Of a DNA stretch of 64,000 nt, positions 54,694-64,000 are shown in pieces. Within the stretch, counting starts at the first letter, position 1. Each line of letters opens with the position of its first letter. This DNA comes from Hexactinellida sp. DTS-2022 (taxonomy: Eukaryota; Porifera; Hexactinellida). Both the position numbers and the translations under genes were made by a program. The stretch spans positions 2,542,001-2,606,000 of the forward strand of contig JAPNXP010000013.1 in NCBI GenBank assembly GCA_028753945.1, given 5' to 3'. Under the pieces are notes generated by a model. It was not told where the DNA came from. It worked only from the letters and a program-made list of their open reading frames with translations, and searched no databases.

Positions 54694-56017
54694 ATGGGTT
54701 TGGAAGTCACACTGTATACAATCAATCAAAAACAAATACAGATACAAAGTAATTCATCTTATTCTGCTTCAAGCCTATACAGATTACTAGCTTTAGTGGT
54801 CGGGAAATTTGGAAAATACCTGTCCCGATTCTCCTTTCACTCAGCGTCCGATTTTCCTTCTAGCTGCGAAAGAAAGTCAAGTTACATAAAGCAATTCATG
54901 AGCGATTTGATCAACCCGGACACAGATCTAATGAAGAGTGAAGAATTAATTCTTGAAAGTAATGAGCAGGTCCGTGTTGACATTGTTCGATCTATGTTTG
55001 ATGGGAAAATCGCATCCATTCTATCTGGCGCAGGTGGGGTAAGTTGCCAATTATGCACCGCTGCCCACAAAAAACTAAAGGATCCTGATTAGATAATACA
55101 GGGATTTCCTATTAATAGATATATCACAGAAGCGATTCAACTTTTTGGCGAAATAGAAGATAGCAATTCTTTCTTCTCACTTCCTCCAAAAGAACGGTGC
55201 AATTTAACTCACGAACCAACCTCATCAATAAATATCACCATTGCATTCATACATTGCATTTTCAGGTGGTTCAACCTGCTAGTCTATCATTTAAACAGTG
55301 GTAAACTTACATGATCACCAACCTCATTAGCAATAAATAAATTGATGATATTTGTCAGAACGCTAGTGGAAGAAAAAACAGGATTGAGAATAGACCAGCC
55401 TGATCCGAGAGGAGGCACAACCTCTACTGGCAGTGTTGCGCGTCGAGCATTTTCATTCGAATCTAGTTACATTGAATGTGTATTGTCAGTTGTTAGAACT
55501 GAACATAAAGAAACACTCTCAAAGCTACATAGCCAGTTGTCCGCTATTCTTAGAATAATAAACACTGACAGAATTATTGATACTGAAGAATTTGGGGATC
55601 TGTGATCGTTGAGTCTCAACCTTATCTCATGATCGTTGAGTCTCAACCTTGGGAGAGCATTACATCTACATTGCATAGCGTATTAGCTCACTCAGAATAA
55701 AATTTGAAAGAGTTTAACCATGGCCGTGGCTTGAAAAGTTTTCTGAGAAAGGATCCGAGGTATGCAACAAGCTACTAAGAAAGTATAGGGAGAATCTCGC
55801 AAGGAAATCTTCGTTTTAAGATAATGTGATGGAAATTTTCGTGAGATTGGCTTCGGAAAGTGACCCCGTACTAAATCTATATCGATCAAATTTAGTCTGC
55901 GAAAGGTGTGGGGAACACGGTCACACAAGAAGAGCTAAGTGTTGTAGAGATAATTATAATAATGCGTTAGAATCGTCCATTGATAAAATTGTTGATTCAC
56001 TCATAATTATTTCTTAA
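54694..56017 (+). pseudogene. RAG1-like (RAG/Transib) transposase remnant
   Basis: Collinear pieces of a RAG1-like core. At 54694-55311: LMKSEELILES, MFDGKIASILSGAGG, then the zinc pair SCQLCTAA, FFSLPPKERCNLTHEP and FRWFNLLVYHLNSG, with one TAG at 55090-55092. At 55342-55605: LRIDQPDPRGGTTSTGSVARR ends in the counterpart of RAG1 NGNFARKL; then HSQLSAILRI. At about 55630-56017: WESITSTLHSVLAHSE, FSEKGSEVCNKLLRKYRENL (the RAG1 Glu962 region), FVRLASESDPVL, and a terminal CERCGEHGHTRRAKC, a C-x2-C-x4-H-x5-C knuckle like that in RAG1-like transposons. The N-terminal region with the first two catalytic Asp residues is not recognisable. Stops and a 24-bp tandem duplication (55605-55660) show it is dead. 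Transib is the main alternative family. Confidence 0.8.
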
Positions 56018-56046
56018 AAATTTGAGATTATTAATTATAAGAGATT

Positions 56047-56192
56047 ACTTATATGGAGCTCAGTTACTGGTACCTGAAATGCCATATAAGGAGCTGTTTC
56101 AATTCTAAAAGACCCATAAGCTCAGAAATTAAATTTAGACATAAATAAAAACCTACTTCAGTTACCAGTAACTCAGCTCCATATAAGTATTT
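56047..56192. mobile_element. Short MITE with ~35-bp inverted repeats
   Basis: acttatatggagctcagtta and its complement taactcagctccatataagt flank 146 bp, 30 bp after the end of the RAG1-like remnant. Flanking duplication is not clear. Confidence 0.65.
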
Positions 56193-56690
56193 TGTAAATA
56201 TAATAGCTAAATAATAATTAAAATATTAGTTTAGGGAGTAGTTATTATTTATCAGAAATACCAAGTTACATAGTAGTGAAAATTAAACCGGATCAATCTA
56301 AGACTATTGGTATTGGGTTGTTCCTGGTCAAGTGATCTGGTTTAACTTGGGTTTCGATTTAGCTGAGTGATTGTAGTTTTAACGGGGGGTGAAGTGGAAC
56401 GATAAAATGTACATAGAGCCGCTATTGTATCCATCGTGTTCATACTTCGATAACATCCTGGAGTGAAATAATATACCGTATATAAAATAAATATGGGTTA
56501 GTAATACTATATAGAGAAGGAAAATTATTTGATTAAAAAAAATCAAATCATTCTAAAAATGAAATCGAACAAATCAATCATCAGATCATTGAATGTAACT
56601 CAAAGATCAATCATAAATCATTGATTTGATTTGAAAGAAAATCATCAAAATAATTTTTGCAAAGCCCTGCTCACAATCAATAGTGGATCA
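56193..56690. other. Intergenic; hAT-like end
   Basis: No gene. aaaatcatcaaaataattt to tttgcaaagccctg at about 56640-56668 has the look of a hAT right end (reverse CAGGGCTTTGCAAAAAT) following an aatca-rich tract. Confidence 0.4.
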
Positions 56691-56695
56691 TTTAA

Positions 56696-56960
56696 AACCA
56701 ACGTGTCCGACGTGTCCGCATCATTAATGTGCATGTTCTATTAAATTTTCAGATTTAATCTTTTATAGGGTGTAAATTATGTCCGATTAAGTGAAATTTC
56801 GCGGTCGTAAAATGTGACAATCACGTCATAATTTGGCGAGTGTAAACTTCAACTTGTCGGGCGCCAAAATTATCCCTATATGCCAAAAATCACATTGGAT
56901 CCGTCCAGTTTGTAATTCAATTCAGAAATTACAAACAAGTACGTATATATCTGGGCTTCA
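56696..56960 (-). mobile_element. Degenerate Helitron fragment
   Basis: Minus-strand homology to the Helitron body (gtgtccgcatcattaatgtg, aacttgtcgggcgccaaaat, gccaaaaatcacattggat). Both ends lost. Confidence 0.6.
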
Positions 56961-57075
56961 TTTAGGGGATGGCGAGGGATGGCTCCCGCCATCCCTTGGT
57001 AATAACTCGCCATCCGTTATTCCTGAAAACCATAATTTTGCCATCCCTTAAGTTAATGTCTAAATAGGAGCCTGT
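56950..57075. mobile_element. Short hAT-like MITE
   Basis: Imperfect inverted ends CTGGGCTTCATTTAG and CTAAATAGGAGCCTG around repeated gccatccc/ggatggc, in a TA-rich flank. The exact duplication cannot be read. Confidence 0.5.
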
Positions 57076-57095
57076 ATATATATATATATATACAG

Positions 57096-57890
57096 CAGGC
57101 TTGTCCAACCTTTTCTCTTTACGGACCAAAGTAGAAACTGTTTAACTGCTTGCGGGCCACCCATATATATTATGGCTTATTAACCGAATATGATGACTGT
57201 CAATATTATTTGGAAGAGGGAGGTTGTAGTTTTGTAAACAATCGAATCGCCAACTGGGATCTGGGTCGCTAGCCTCCCAGGCGGGTCCAGCGAAGAAGCC
57301 CCTGGAAACCAGAAACAAAAATAGAGCTAGTCGCCCAAATTACTCAACCAATAGGTGCGATACTCAGTTGATTATTCGAGTTTATTTAAAAAATGTGAGC
57401 ACGAGTAAGATAGAAATTCCCAAAATATCCAATTCGACAACAAATCCTAATGTTAGATACATCACGCCATTTAAGGAAATTGTCAGCAGGGGGCTCAAAA
57501 TTTTCCTTACGGAGCTCAGCACCCCTCGTCCCACTGGATGCGGGCCTGGCAACGTATATGGTTCTAAAAACAGTTTGACTAATACTTGTAGTCAGGGCCG
57601 GATTAAGACTGTGCGGGGCCCTAGGCCAAAAGTTTTTTGGGGGCCCCATAAGACTAAATACATATTAATGAAAATAAATTTATTAAGTATTATCATAGAT
57701 GACTCAATAAAAGGATTAATCATTAAAAGACCATGGATAAGCGCGAAGGCCATTCAATCTGTTTAATAATATAAGAAAGTAAAAGTAAATACACGTATTG
57801 ATTGTTTTTGGTTCTCTAAAACATTTCTAAGAGATGGTTACCAATATAAGTGCATATATACGTGCGTAAAACATAAATAAATAACATAGA
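57096..57890. other. Intergenic with hAT-like ends
   Basis: CAGGCTTGTCCAACCTTTTC at 57096 and CAGGGCCGGATTAAGACTG at 57593 are termini of hAT type, each without a recognised partner. No host gene seen. Confidence 0.4.
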
Positions 57891-57895
57891 ACATT

Positions 57896-60800
57896 TTAAT
57901 TGTGTGTAAATTTCTTTGCCTTTCGCGAATTATCTCCACGAGCAGCTATGTCTGAATTGAAATTTTTAACTTTGTTTGATATCAAACAATTCGCCATGAC
58001 GGAATACAAGTGCTTCAAAATATCCCAATAAGCAGTGCTACAAGAGGGACATGTATTTCTCCATGTTTCACTATCATTATTTTCTATATATGTAATACCT
58101 AGAGAAACCAATATATGTCGAGAAGCTCCTTGGACCAATACGGTCATTAGTGAGTTATTTCCATCAATAGTAACAAAAATTCTCCATAAAACAACTACTG
58201 CATCTATAATACTATCTGAAGGCCACTTGAGTGATCCTCTGTCAACGATTTCCAGATAGGTATACTTTGAATCAGGTAGTTGTTCGAACAGAAATTCCTT
58301 GTCGATTGTGAGGAAATTCAGGCATGTGGAACATTTCGAAGATCTCATATAAAATTTGTGCACAGTATAACCAGCCATAAAAACTAGTGCTTGCAATGTT
58401 TGGGAGTCGTACATGATAGTTTCTAATTCTGGAAGTTGGTTTAGCAATTCTTCTATGGTTTCAGATGAAACAGTTGAAGACACTAACTCATCAGGACAAT
58501 TTGAGAATTTTCTGATGAAGTCCCTAACAGAAATCTGTTCTGCACTAGTTTGATAAAGTTTAAGTATACTGGATAGTTTGAGTCTACGCTCTGACTCTAG
58601 AATTTGGCAGTAGGAAATATGGTAGTTAGCACCTGACATCTGTCTGTATAGTCCAAAATGATGTTCTAACGGGTCATTCTGAAGAAAAGAAGTTAAGACG
58701 TAAGAAAATCCGCAATTATTTGTTAGATGGTTAACTATATGTGGTAGTGCTTGACATGTATGCTTTAAACTAGTGAATGTTTGGCGGGATAAGGATGATT
58801 TATTTGATTTTGAATTTGCTTCCCAAGCTTCAAGCCAAAATACAACTCGCTCTAAGAATAAGAAGCGAGGATCTGCATTTACAAGAGGATTAGAAATTTC
58901 ATCTCTCAAACGGATGCCCTTCTGAGGTGTACTAACATTAAAAATTTTCCAGATGTTAACAATAATAGAGATAAATTCTGCTGATTGCGTTTTAAAATTA
59001 TCAATTCGCGAATTGTTCTGAATTTTTAAACCAGCGCTAGTTGACTCGCTAAAAACCTTTAGAGCAAGTTTTACATTCTGACGCTCAAAAGTTGAAGGCC
59101 AGCATGCTTTTGCTGTCAATTGATGTGCGATTTTGGCGAAAGAGTGTTGCTCTTGTCTGTAAAGTAATCGTACATCTTCAAAACACGCTTTGAAATTCGT
59201 AAGAGGGTATTTCGTAGAGATGTTAGAAATTTCTTCAAAATTAGGAAAAACAAAAGTGTGGTTGAAATCTTTTGTATTAATCCAATTATTGCGAATAGTT
59301 TTCAAAATATGAACAGGATCAAAGAATAGGAAAAGGTTCCTGCATAGCCTACTCTATATATGGCCTGACAGTAACCTAGAAAATGTGGACCAAGGATGAA
59401 GGAGAAGATGGTAATATTTATCCAACCACAATATTTAATTTCAAAAATAATAATCATAATCAACCACATTAATTAGAAATATTCTTGAAATATATACAAT
59501 TATTGATCAGATTTTATTCCAAACTCTTCTATTGACGTAAAATCTCATCCTTTTAATTTCGCTTTGGTATTTTATTCATATTAGCTTCTATTCATGCCTA
59601 ACTCGTGTTCTGTCCCCGGATGCAAGAGCAACTACAACCCAGATGACCATGTTCCTTGTGTTCAAGATGCCTCAAAATCCACCAACCCTGAATCATGCCT
59701 GGACATGCGCTCTTCGTCGCGAGGATATCGGTGACCTGAAGGTGGTCTATGTATGTATCAACCATTTTGAGAAAGAAGACATAGACTACACTTTCCAAGT
59801 CCCAAGAGGAGATTGTACTTTTACTGAAGTAGCGCGGGCAAAGCCAAAGCTGAAGGAAGGCGCTCTACCAAGTTTACTAACTCGCTGCCCAGCATATTAC
59901 TCATCCAAACCTTACAAACGGAATCGCTTCTCATACGATGCAAAATAGGAAGAATTGATTAACCAAACACTACAACTCAGCTTGAGATCTGAGAGTCAAG
60001 AGAAAGAGAAGTTTGTGGTAACTCTCCACAGCACTTGAAAGATAAGTTAACCTTGATTTATTTACCTAATAGTTGGTTTGTGTGGTTCCGTAATGAAAGT
60101 AACATAATGTTTGTTCTCGCTAAAATGGCTGAAAAAAATATCTCAGTAGATTTGTACCTTGAAATCAATGCTTATTTATCCACCTCAGCCTATTTTAGTG
60201 GACAGAGTATATCCGTTCCCATTGCTTAGTGACATCCGAGAAATTGAATCTGTTTTGCAGGAACTTGCTTTAAAATACAACTCTAGTTCTTATTGTGATT
60301 ATCCCCTTAAGTTCGGTTGTGCATATATAATTCAGAAAGAACAAGTTTATCCAAGTTAGCTCCTCATTTGACTATGGAGTCATGTTTTCCGTCTTGCAAT
60401 GAGCGTCAAAATGTCAAACTGGTTTTGAAAGTCGTTAACGAATTAACTATATCTGCGCTAACTATCCAGAATATAGAAATAATACTCCGGAGTTTGTTGA
60501 TACCCTTCTTACTGTTTGGTAATTATTCAACCTTAACACACCATTTAAAGGAATACGTTTGAACGATAATTTCTCTAGACCTTTGACTTTTAATGACGAG
60601 CGATTTCTATTTTTGACTCGTGTAGTTTTGGTTAGATGCTTGGCAAACTTTACCAGAAAAAATTGGCAAACTGAGTAAACAAACATACACCAGTTTTAGA
60701 CATGCTTGTATTGCCTTACCACAAATTACCAATCATTTGACTCAATCTTGTGGCTTTACATAGTATGTGTTGTCCTCCCTTCTACAGACGGATCCCTTGG

Positions 60801-62511
60801 AACACCATTTCGGTCTATACCGTATGATGTCGAGTTCTAATTATCACATCTCCTATCTTCAAATCCTTGAACCGAGCGTCGACTTAAACTTTCTAGCATA
60901 ATCAAACATATTTACTGACCAACAAGACACTTCCTTTCAATCTATTCAATCATTTGTCAAGTCATTTTCTTCTCCGTATAGCGTATTCCACTACTGATGG
61001 TGAGTTCAATTTGGAGCCATTTCTTGATGAGATTAATGATTTATCAACAATTGATTGTGGTTCACAGTTGCTTCAACCATTAGCCTTTATTGCAGGCTAT
61101 ACTGTCCATCAGTACCTGAAACAAACAAAACCGTGTCATGTCTGTACATATGCTAACAGTTGATAAAGAATTTCTCCTTTATTTAGACCTGGACTCTCAG
61201 TATAAACTTCTGCAGCTAACGGACCGTGGCGAACTTAAATGTCCATATGAGCCAGTTTTAAATTCCATATTTGTTATATGGAAGACCTTTAGTGCCATCG
61301 AAAACAATAAAGAGCTGATGGCGAAGCTTGTAAGTGGACCTTCTAGGAAAATACTAGTTGAACTCACGTTGATGTATTTGGAAGATAGCGATAATCGTGA
61401 TCCAAGTATTTGGAAGTCTACTTGTATTAGCTGTGGTATGTTTAGTTGGAACATCTTATCGAAGCTAGTCGTTATCGCAGCGAATTGCTTTCTTGCAAAC
61501 AAAGTTAAGAATTATAACTCGCTGTGTCTTTCAAAAAGTATAGAAAGCGTAAATTTAAGAAATTCTCTTAATTATGTGTCTACTTATTTGTATTTACCAT
61601 GATTTGTATTACTCTGTTATTCTTATTTCTATTATGTAGTTAAGTGTGTCGTGTGTCACTGCTAGAGCCAGAGAGAGAAAGAGGAGAGAGGAAAGAAAGC
61701 AAATAATTGTGTATTATTTACTGTATATTAATATTATAAATTGTACTGTTTGTGTTTATTATTACTATTAAATTATGAAAATCCAATCACCGTTGTCATT
61801 ACAGCTAATACTAATCACGGGCTAGCAGGGCTGAGTTATGTTTACGACATAGAGACGTATAAAGAACTTAGTAGTTAAATATAGAAAACATCAAAAAATT
61901 AAAATTTCCCATCTTCTTGTGCATCCCTGGTACATCTACTGTCAGGCCATATATAGAGTAGGCTATGGTTCCTGGTAATGTCGACCGGGTGAGGAACGAT
62001 AGGAGTGAGAGTTTTTTTATCGGGAGAAAACTGTTTATATATTTTAACATTTTGAGGATAATTATCAGAACAAAGTACATGGACATAGAGACCGCATTTT
62101 TCAACGTCGCAAATTACAGATTTGATAGTAAGATATAAATTCGTTGCTTGGGTAGATGCTAGGGGAACTAGGCGAACAATCGATGACCATTTTTTGTGCA
62201 GACTTGACACCATAATTGCTAAAACCGTCCGTATAGGATCTTCTGTGTCCAAAGAAGGTGCAATAATTTTGCCTCCTTTATAAGTTATATCGGATTTGAC
62301 ATGGACTTCATCTATTTGAATAATTACATTCTTTTGTTGAGTTGAGAATTCACAAGCCACGTTTTTCAAGAAAAGAAAGTATTCGCTCTGTAGTCCAATA
62401 GGATGGTATAATCTCTCTAGTGTGTTAAAATGTGGAAGAGATAGACAGTCAAGAGACTGTAAATAATTATAGCATGCGCGAGAATAAATATGAGCCTTGA
62501 GCGATAATATC
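57896..62511 (-). CDS. P-like transposase, exon 2 (interrupted)
   Basis: Begins near 62511 after a tttattttag acceptor: LPHFNTLERLYHPIG, then the RNase H-like core start VIIQIDEVHVKSDITYKGGK (first catalytic Asp) and LCSDNYPQNVK. At 61968 it is cut by the nested element and resumes at 59335 in the same frame as FFDPVHILKTIRNNW, the P-family FDPPH-type motif. Then follow the alpha-helical insertion and LEHHFGLYRQMSG (Glu region), FMAGYTVHKFYMRSSKCSTC and a C-terminal part to the stop at 57896. One extra base near 62460 shifts the first 17 codons. Apart from that and the insertion the frame is open, so the copy is young. Confidence 0.8.
59343..61967 (+). mobile_element. P-like element nested in P-like transposase gene
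   Basis: 2625 bp with perfect inverted repeats of about 31 bp (CATAGCCTACTCTATATATG start) and an exact 7-bp duplication gttcctg (59336-59342 and 61968-61974). Same subfamily as 1831-4346, which also has a 7-bp duplication. It carries THAP and C-terminal transposase remnants on the plus strand, but the catalytic core is deleted. Confidence 0.9.
59594..61602 (+). pseudogene. P-like transposase, core-deleted
   Basis: From ATG at 59594: MPNSCSVPGCKSNYNPDD, a small frame change, then the rest of the THAP finger (VCINHFEKEDIDYTF), ALPSLLTRCP, a stop at 59946, and DKLTLIYLPNSW. At 60160-60360 comes a linker; then at about 60358 it jumps directly to LAPHLTMESCFPSCNERQNV, which in the intact relative lies C-terminal to the catalytic core, so the RNase H segment (IDEVHVK to FDPVH) is absent. 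Fragments LEPFLDEINDLSTIDCG, FIAGYTVHQYLKQ and WKTFSAIENNKELMAKLVSG finish it. Such deletion derivatives are known in P elements and may act as repressors. Confidence 0.75.
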
Positions 62512-62573
62512 TAAAATAAAAATAGAACTATAAAGTAAATTCAGAACTGGATGATCACTACCACAGTCAACTC

Positions 62574-62758
62574 CTCTATGCTGAAGCTCAAGGACCCCCC
62601 CCCATTATTTTATTATATACAAAAGCATTTCAATATTTACGTGTATATCAAATTGGTTGAGAGCATTTTATTCAAAAATAGTTTTCGGCTCTTCGAGACA
62701 ACTTCGATATAACCAGGTATTTCAGAATATCAGGCTTGGTTATAATAGGAGTTGAGTG
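62574..62758. mobile_element. Pogo-like MITE in P-transposase intron
   Basis: Ends CAGTCAACTCCTCTATG and gttataataggagttgagtg, TA on the right side. Degenerate relative of 5453-5842. It lies wholly inside the intron between exons 1 and 2. Confidence 0.6.
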
Positions 62759-62898
62759 TAGATGTAAAAAAATCAATAACAATGTCATAAGGAAGTAGTG
62801 AATATACAATTATATAATGTTCAAAGTTTGCGGTAAACACGTGTTTATAATATATTTGTGTCAATTAAATCGTTAAAAAAACTAATTAATTGGCATAC

Positions 62899-63819
62899 CT
62901 GCGTTAGGATATTGTATCTTCGCCTATTCTTTGCGACTGTGGCATTCTCGATCTGACATAAAATAAATTGGAGTCGAGGGAGATAAGTAGAAACGCTAAC
63001 TTTCTCTTTTAACTCTGATTCTGTGTCATCAAGACTAAATTTCTCAATATTATCCATTGCCTTGATAATGTGCTTTTTCGCTGAATCAATGTGATGTTGC
63101 ACTATATCTGTGTGATGATCATCATTTAGGTATGAGTAACATTCACTGAGAAGGACTTCAATTTGGCGTACATCTGTCAAGCATTTGATGGATAGGGGGG
63201 TAGGTTGGTTATGGCAAAAAGCTTTGGTTCCCAAATGAGAATTAATTGTTAGGCTGGCTTGGATTGTGATCTTAGAATTTTCTATATGTGGAAGTATGAA
63301 ATGAACAAAATTATCACAGGTAGACCAAAGTAACCAGTTGTTGAGAGAAATGAGATTAAGCTTTTCCTTTAATACGTCTAAAGTATCTATACTAAACCTC
63401 TCCTGAGCAACTTCAGCAGTTTGCTGGCTCTCTTGAATTGCCTGAACAAAAAACTGAGCTTCTTTCGAGTCCATTTTCAAACGTTTACTCGACGTAGACG
63501 ATGAGGGTATTGAAAGATACTTAGGACATCCAGGTAAGATACAAGGAATGGCGCCTTTAAGAAGCACTGGTACCTTTCGAGGAATTTGTTGAATGGATCC
63601 ACTAGGCCCAGAAGGTACAGAATAAGAACGACAGATGTCTTCATCACGAAAATGCTTCTCACATACAAATGTGTTTGGGTGAATATCTTCTAGATATAGC
63701 GCACTAATCCATTTCTGTCTCAGTTCAGGCGGTTCATTGGGGAGTTTGAACACGGTTACGTGCACATCAGTCGAACTGTAGTTCCCTTTACAGGCAGGAG
63801 CTGAACATTTGTTAGGCAT
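62899..63819 (-). CDS. P-like transposase, exon 1 (THAP domain)
   Basis: 307 codons from ATG at 63819 to a donor CAG|gtatgc at 62898. An intact THAP finger spans about residues 1-85: MPNKCSAPACKGNY (Cys5, Cys10), FKLPNEPPELRQKW, and FVCEKHFRDED (last Cys and His). Next come the VPVLLKGAIPCILPGCPKYL motif shared with the other P-like proteins, a Ser-rich stretch and a helical segment likely to dimerise. THAP binds the transposon ends. Exon 2 continues after an intron of about 390 bp. Confidence 0.85.
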
Positions 63820-64000
63820 AGAAGTATGCTAATTACAGATGATTGAAGATAAGATATAAATCAGTAACACTAATTCAATAAAAACAAATAAATGTCTAGC
63901 AATTTCACTTCTACTACGTAAATTAAATCCAATACAGTATAAACAATTCTAAGTATTAGTATTTCAAGCTACTAGAGTTATTAATACTAATGGGTAGATA
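63820..64000. other. 5' flank of P-like transposase gene
   Basis: AT-rich, likely promoter and 5' end of the outer P-like element. No inverted repeat reached. Confidence 0.4.

Larger units (their letters stand above)
57896..63819 (-). mobile_element. P-like transposon (outer), coding region
   Basis: A THAP-type P transposase gene on the minus strand, split by a nested P-like element (59343-61967) and carrying a MITE in its intron (62574-62758). Its own inverted repeats were not found; the right one may lie beyond the window. The subfamily differs from the nested element, which explains why the two coexist. Confidence 0.75.

Noticed and set aside
1-64000. LTR retroelements, retroviral or Polinton-type fossils
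   Set aside because: I looked for long direct terminal repeats and for reverse transcriptase, integrase, capsid, envelope or protein-primed polymerase motifs and recognised none.

Overview
This is AT-rich animal (metazoan) DNA: one recognisable host gene in a dense graveyard of class II (DNA) transposons. The host gene is an intact, intronless-looking co-Smad (Smad4) reading frame at 14375-16129. With the absence of bacterial-type operons, it places the window in an invertebrate metazoan; I cannot name the phylum. No LTR retroelement, LINE, Polinton, tRNA, rRNA or CRISPR array was recognised.

Layout. 0-5.8 kb: an internally deleted P-like (THAP) transposon (1831-4346) carrying a nested hAT MITE. 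It sits inside a CACAGTG-ended element. 5.8-13.8 kb: Helitron-type elements and many pogo/Tc1-like MITEs, plus a complete CACAGTG-ended element with a 5-bp target duplication (9503-11174). 14.4-16.1 kb: Smad4. 16.5-19.1 kb: MULE fragment, hAT MITEs and simple repeats. 19.1-22.9 kb: a five-level nest (hAT > pogo-like > CACAGTG element > Helitron > pogo-like MITE). 22.9-24.9 kb: a PIN-like nuclease scrap, then an inverted RAG1-like transposase remnant beside a CACAGTG terminus. 25.0-29.5 kb: a third P-like element broken by a Helitron (itself holding a hAT element) and by a FLYWCH-MULE transposon with 9-bp duplications. 30.9-37.4 kb: an Academ-like transposon with ~0.32-kb inverted repeats and an XPG/PIN-like nuclease. 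37.7-39.3 kb: a broken gene of a transposon-associated family I recall from aphids and Hydra. 39.5-40.5 kb: a hAT element. 40.8-44.9 kb: a tandem array of ~0.9-kb units, each ending in a ~120-bp hairpin. 45-47.1 kb: small inverted-repeat elements. 47.7-51.1 kb: Helitron 3' part abutting a transposon that carries a hAT transposase gene. 52-53 kb: an OTU-domain gene remnant cut by a hAT MITE. 54.7-56.0 kb: a second, longer RAG1-like remnant. 57.9-63.8 kb: a P-like transposase gene interrupted by a second, nested P-like element.

How the parts relate. The most interesting signal is a RAG/Transib-type system. There are two independent RAG1-like transposase remnants: a zinc-binding C-x2-C region, a region matching the RAG1 FARK segment, and the region round the last catalytic Glu, plus a terminal zinc knuckle in one. 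There are also at least four element ends that begin with the RSS heptamer CACAGTG. Two complete elements have 5-bp target duplications. In both, the left and right ends differ in heptamer-to-next-block distance by about one DNA turn (17 versus 7, 18 versus 9), which recalls the 12/23 asymmetry of vertebrate RSSs. Most other elements are non-autonomous passengers, and their nesting gives a relative insertion order.
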